Shown in pieces: positions 3,731 to 5,341 of a DNA stretch of 5,341 nucleotides. The position numbers and the translations under genes are program-made. The stretch comes from CAZNMF01 sp964573795 (GTDB lineage: Bacteria; Acidobacteriota; Vicinamibacteria; Vicinamibacterales; SCN-69-37): contig CAZNMF010000464.1 in the NCBI GenBank assembly GCA_964573795.1, positions 1-5,341 on the forward strand, given 5' to 3'. The stretch's first letter is position 1. Every line of letters begins with the position of its first letter. A model generated the notes under the pieces. It was not told where the DNA came from and did no database searches. It saw nothing but the letters and a program-made list of their open reading frames with translations.

Positions 3731-5341
3731 TCACGCCGACGCGCGGAGCGTGATGCGCACGCACTTGTGCGCGGGCTGGTTGCACTCGGCGTCGACGGCG
3801 CGCACGGAGACGAGCACGTTGCCTTCGGGAAAGTATGTCGCGGCGCTCTTTCGCGCGATCGGATAGGCGACGGCGCGGAAGCGCGGCGCGATGCGCGTCT
3901 CGCCTTGGAAGGCGCTCGTGATGTCGACCCACTGCCCGTCCGCGAGGCCGAGCTCGCGCAGATCGTCGGCGTTCACGAAGATCACCCGTCGCCCGCCCCA
4001 CACGCCGCGATAGCGATCGTCGAGGCCATAGACGACGGTGTTGAACTGGTCGTGGCTGCGCACGGTCGTCATCAGGAGCTCGCCAGGCGCGAGGTCGTGC
4101 TTCGGCATCCCGCACGCGGAGAACTTCGCCTTCCCCGTGGACGTGCGGAATTGACGCTCGCGCGCGGCGTTCGGCAGATAGAAGAAGCCTTTGTGCAGCC
4201 GCTCGTTGAAACGCTCGAAGCCGGGGATCACGCGCTCGATGCGATCGCGGACGCGATCGTGATCGAGGAACGACGCCCAGTCGACGGGCCCGTCCGCGCC
4301 GAACGTCGCCTGCGCGACGCGGACGAGAATCTCCGTGTCGCTGAGCAGATCCGGCGCGATGGGCACCTCGCGGCCGCGCGTCGGATTGACGATGCCCATC
4401 GAGTCCTCGGCGCTCGAAAGCTGCAACGCGCCGCTGTGCATCGCACGTTCCGCGCGTCCGAGGCACGGCAGGATGATCGACGTCTTCCCGCCCAGCAGAT
4501 GGCCGCGGTGCAGCTTGGTCGACACGTGCACGACGAACGGACAGCGCGCGAACGCCTCCGCCGTGTAGTGCGTGTCTGGCGCGGCGGAAAAGAGATTGCC
4601 GCTGATCGCGAAGAACACTTTCGCGCGTCCGTCGTGCAGCGCGAGCAGCGTGTCCACCGCGTTCCATCCAGGCTTGCGCGGCGATCGGATGCCCATCTCC
4701 TTGTCGAGCGCGTCGAGAAACGCTGCCGTGGGATGTTCCCAGATGCCCATCGTGCGATCGCCCTGCACGTTGCTGTGGCCGCGCACGCAGCACGGCCCCG
4801 CGCCTTGCCGGCCGATGTGCCCGCCCATCAGCAGCAGATTCACGACCTGCCGCACGTTCTCGACGCCGTTCGCGTGCTGCGCGAGGCCGAGGCACCACAG
4901 CACGATCATCCGTTTGCCGCGCGCGACGATGTCGGTGAGGCGATCGATCATGACGCGATCGATGCCGCTGCTCTCGACGATCTCGTCCCACGTCGAGCGC
5001 TCCAGCCCCGCTTCGAACGCGTCCCAGCCGCTCGTGTGCTCGGCGATGAACGTGCGATCGACGATCGTGCCCGGCGCCGCGCGATCGCGATCGAGCAGCC
5101 CTTTCATTACGCCCTGCAATAGCGCGGCGTCGCCGTTCACGCGCACGGGGACGTAGAGATCGGTCAGCGCGGTCCCCTTCCCCAACAGCGCGAACGGCAG
5201 CTCGAGCGGGTTCGCGTAGTCCTGCGGGTTCGGGTTGACCACGCGCATCAGCCCCGATTCCGGCATCGGGTTGATCGACACGATCGTCGCGCCCCGATGC
5301 TTCGCCGCCTCCAGCGTCGTCAGCATCCGCGGATGATTGGT
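3731..5341 (-). CDS. FdhF/YdeP-family molybdopterin oxidoreductase, C-terminal part (5' end beyond window)
   Basis: The C-terminal 536 residues of a molybdopterin-dependent oxidoreductase; the first codons at the right edge read TNHPRMLTTLEAA, so the gene continues outside. Whole family members are about 750-780 residues, so the N-terminal third, which would carry any [4Fe-4S] cluster and the Mo ligand, is not visible. Diagnostic blocks in window numbering are INPMPESGLMRVVNP near 23-37, GLAQHANGVENVRQVVNLLL near 152-171, PCCVRGHSNVQGDRTMGI near 183-200, and, in the C-terminal pterin-binding domain, SHDQFNTVVYGLDDRYRGVWG near 428-448. These match the formate-dehydrogenase-like/YdeP group (E. 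coli YdeP is linked to acid resistance); the physiological substrate is not established by sequence. There is no Tat or membrane feature in the visible part, so it is probably cytoplasmic. The stop is TGA at 3733-3731. Very long open frames on both strands over this gene are shadows of its GC-rich codons. Confidence 0.95.
   Translation of the reverse strand, partial: TNHPRMLTTLEAAKHRGATIVSINPMPESGLMRVVNPNPQDYANPLELPFALLGKGTALTDLYVPVRVNGDAALLQGVMKGLLDRDRAAPGTIVDRTFIAEHTSGWDAFEAGLERSTWDEIVESSGIDRVMIDRLTDIVARGKRMIVLWCLGLAQHANGVENVRQVVNLLLMGGHIGRQGAGPCCVRGHSNVQGDRTMGIWEHPTAAFLDALDKEMGIRSPRKPGWNAVDTLLALHDGRAKVFFAISGNLFSAAPDTHYTAEAFARCPFVVHVSTKLHRGHLLGGKTSIILPCLGRAERAMHSGALQLSSAEDSMGIVNPTRGREVPIAPDLLSDTEILVRVAQATFGADGPVDWASFLDHDRVRDRIERVIPGFERFNERLHKGFFYLPNAARERQFRTSTGKAKFSACGMPKHDLAPGELLMTTVRSHDQFNTVVYGLDDRYRGVWGGRRVIFVNADDLRELGLADGQWVDITSAFQGETRIAPRFRAVAYPIARKSAATYFPEGNVLVSVRAVDAECNQPAHKCVRITLRASA

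Noticed and set aside
3420..4991. 523-codon open frame on the - strand, out of frame with the oxidoreductase
   Set aside because: Arg/Ala-rich low-complexity translation that overlaps two better-supported genes; a shadow frame.
3662..5122. 486-codon open frame on the + strand opposite the oxidoreductase
   Set aside because: It lies antisense to a gene with clear family motifs, is extremely rich in Arg, Ala, His and Asp with no recognisable domain, and is explained by the GC-rich third positions of the real gene.

Overview
This is a high-GC bacterial chromosome segment. It holds five recognisable or intact protein genes, one tRNA gene and a patch of decayed genes. The GC-rich codon use, the engB-like GTPase with loop insertions, the Trp-less cold-shock protein and the FdhF/YdeP-type molybdoprotein would suit a soil-type Acidobacteriota (Vicinamibacteria-like) or similar phylum. 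That placement is inference from style only; no marker gene in the window settles it.

Layout. Positions 1-176 hold nothing I can call. On the + strand come engB (177-827), a ribosome-biogenesis GTPase, and a small cold-shock-domain protein (943-1146) with a good ribosome binding site and GC-rich hairpins downstream. Positions 1347-1887 are a gene graveyard. An N-terminal fragment of an aminoglycoside-phosphotransferase-like gene (+ strand) abuts, near 1530, the N-terminal half of a secreted alpha/beta hydrolase (- strand). The hydrolase also carries an in-frame TGA inside its signal peptide. Everything from about 1900 to the right edge is on the - strand: a HigB-like toxin and HigA-like antitoxin pair (2736 to 2054, toxin first), tRNA-Leu(UAA) (2890-2804), an unrecognised protein with two C-terminal membrane helices (3711-2962), and the C-terminal two thirds of an FdhF/YdeP-family molybdopterin oxidoreductase that runs off the right edge.

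How they work together. The toxin and antitoxin form one two-gene operon. A sigma70-like promoter with 16-bp-spaced repeats lies directly in front of the toxin start and is the probable autoregulatory site. The oxidoreductase and the membrane protein are 19 bases apart on the same strand and are probably co-transcribed. engB and the cold-shock gene are both housekeeping or RNA-related, but they are about 115 bases apart and a candidate -10 box precedes the second, so they need not share a transcript.

I see no CRISPR array, insertion sequence or clearly new multi-gene system. The items most worth checking are the unknown membrane protein tied to the molybdoprotein, the near-leaderless promoter of the toxin operon beside tRNA-Leu, and the head-on junction of two broken genes.
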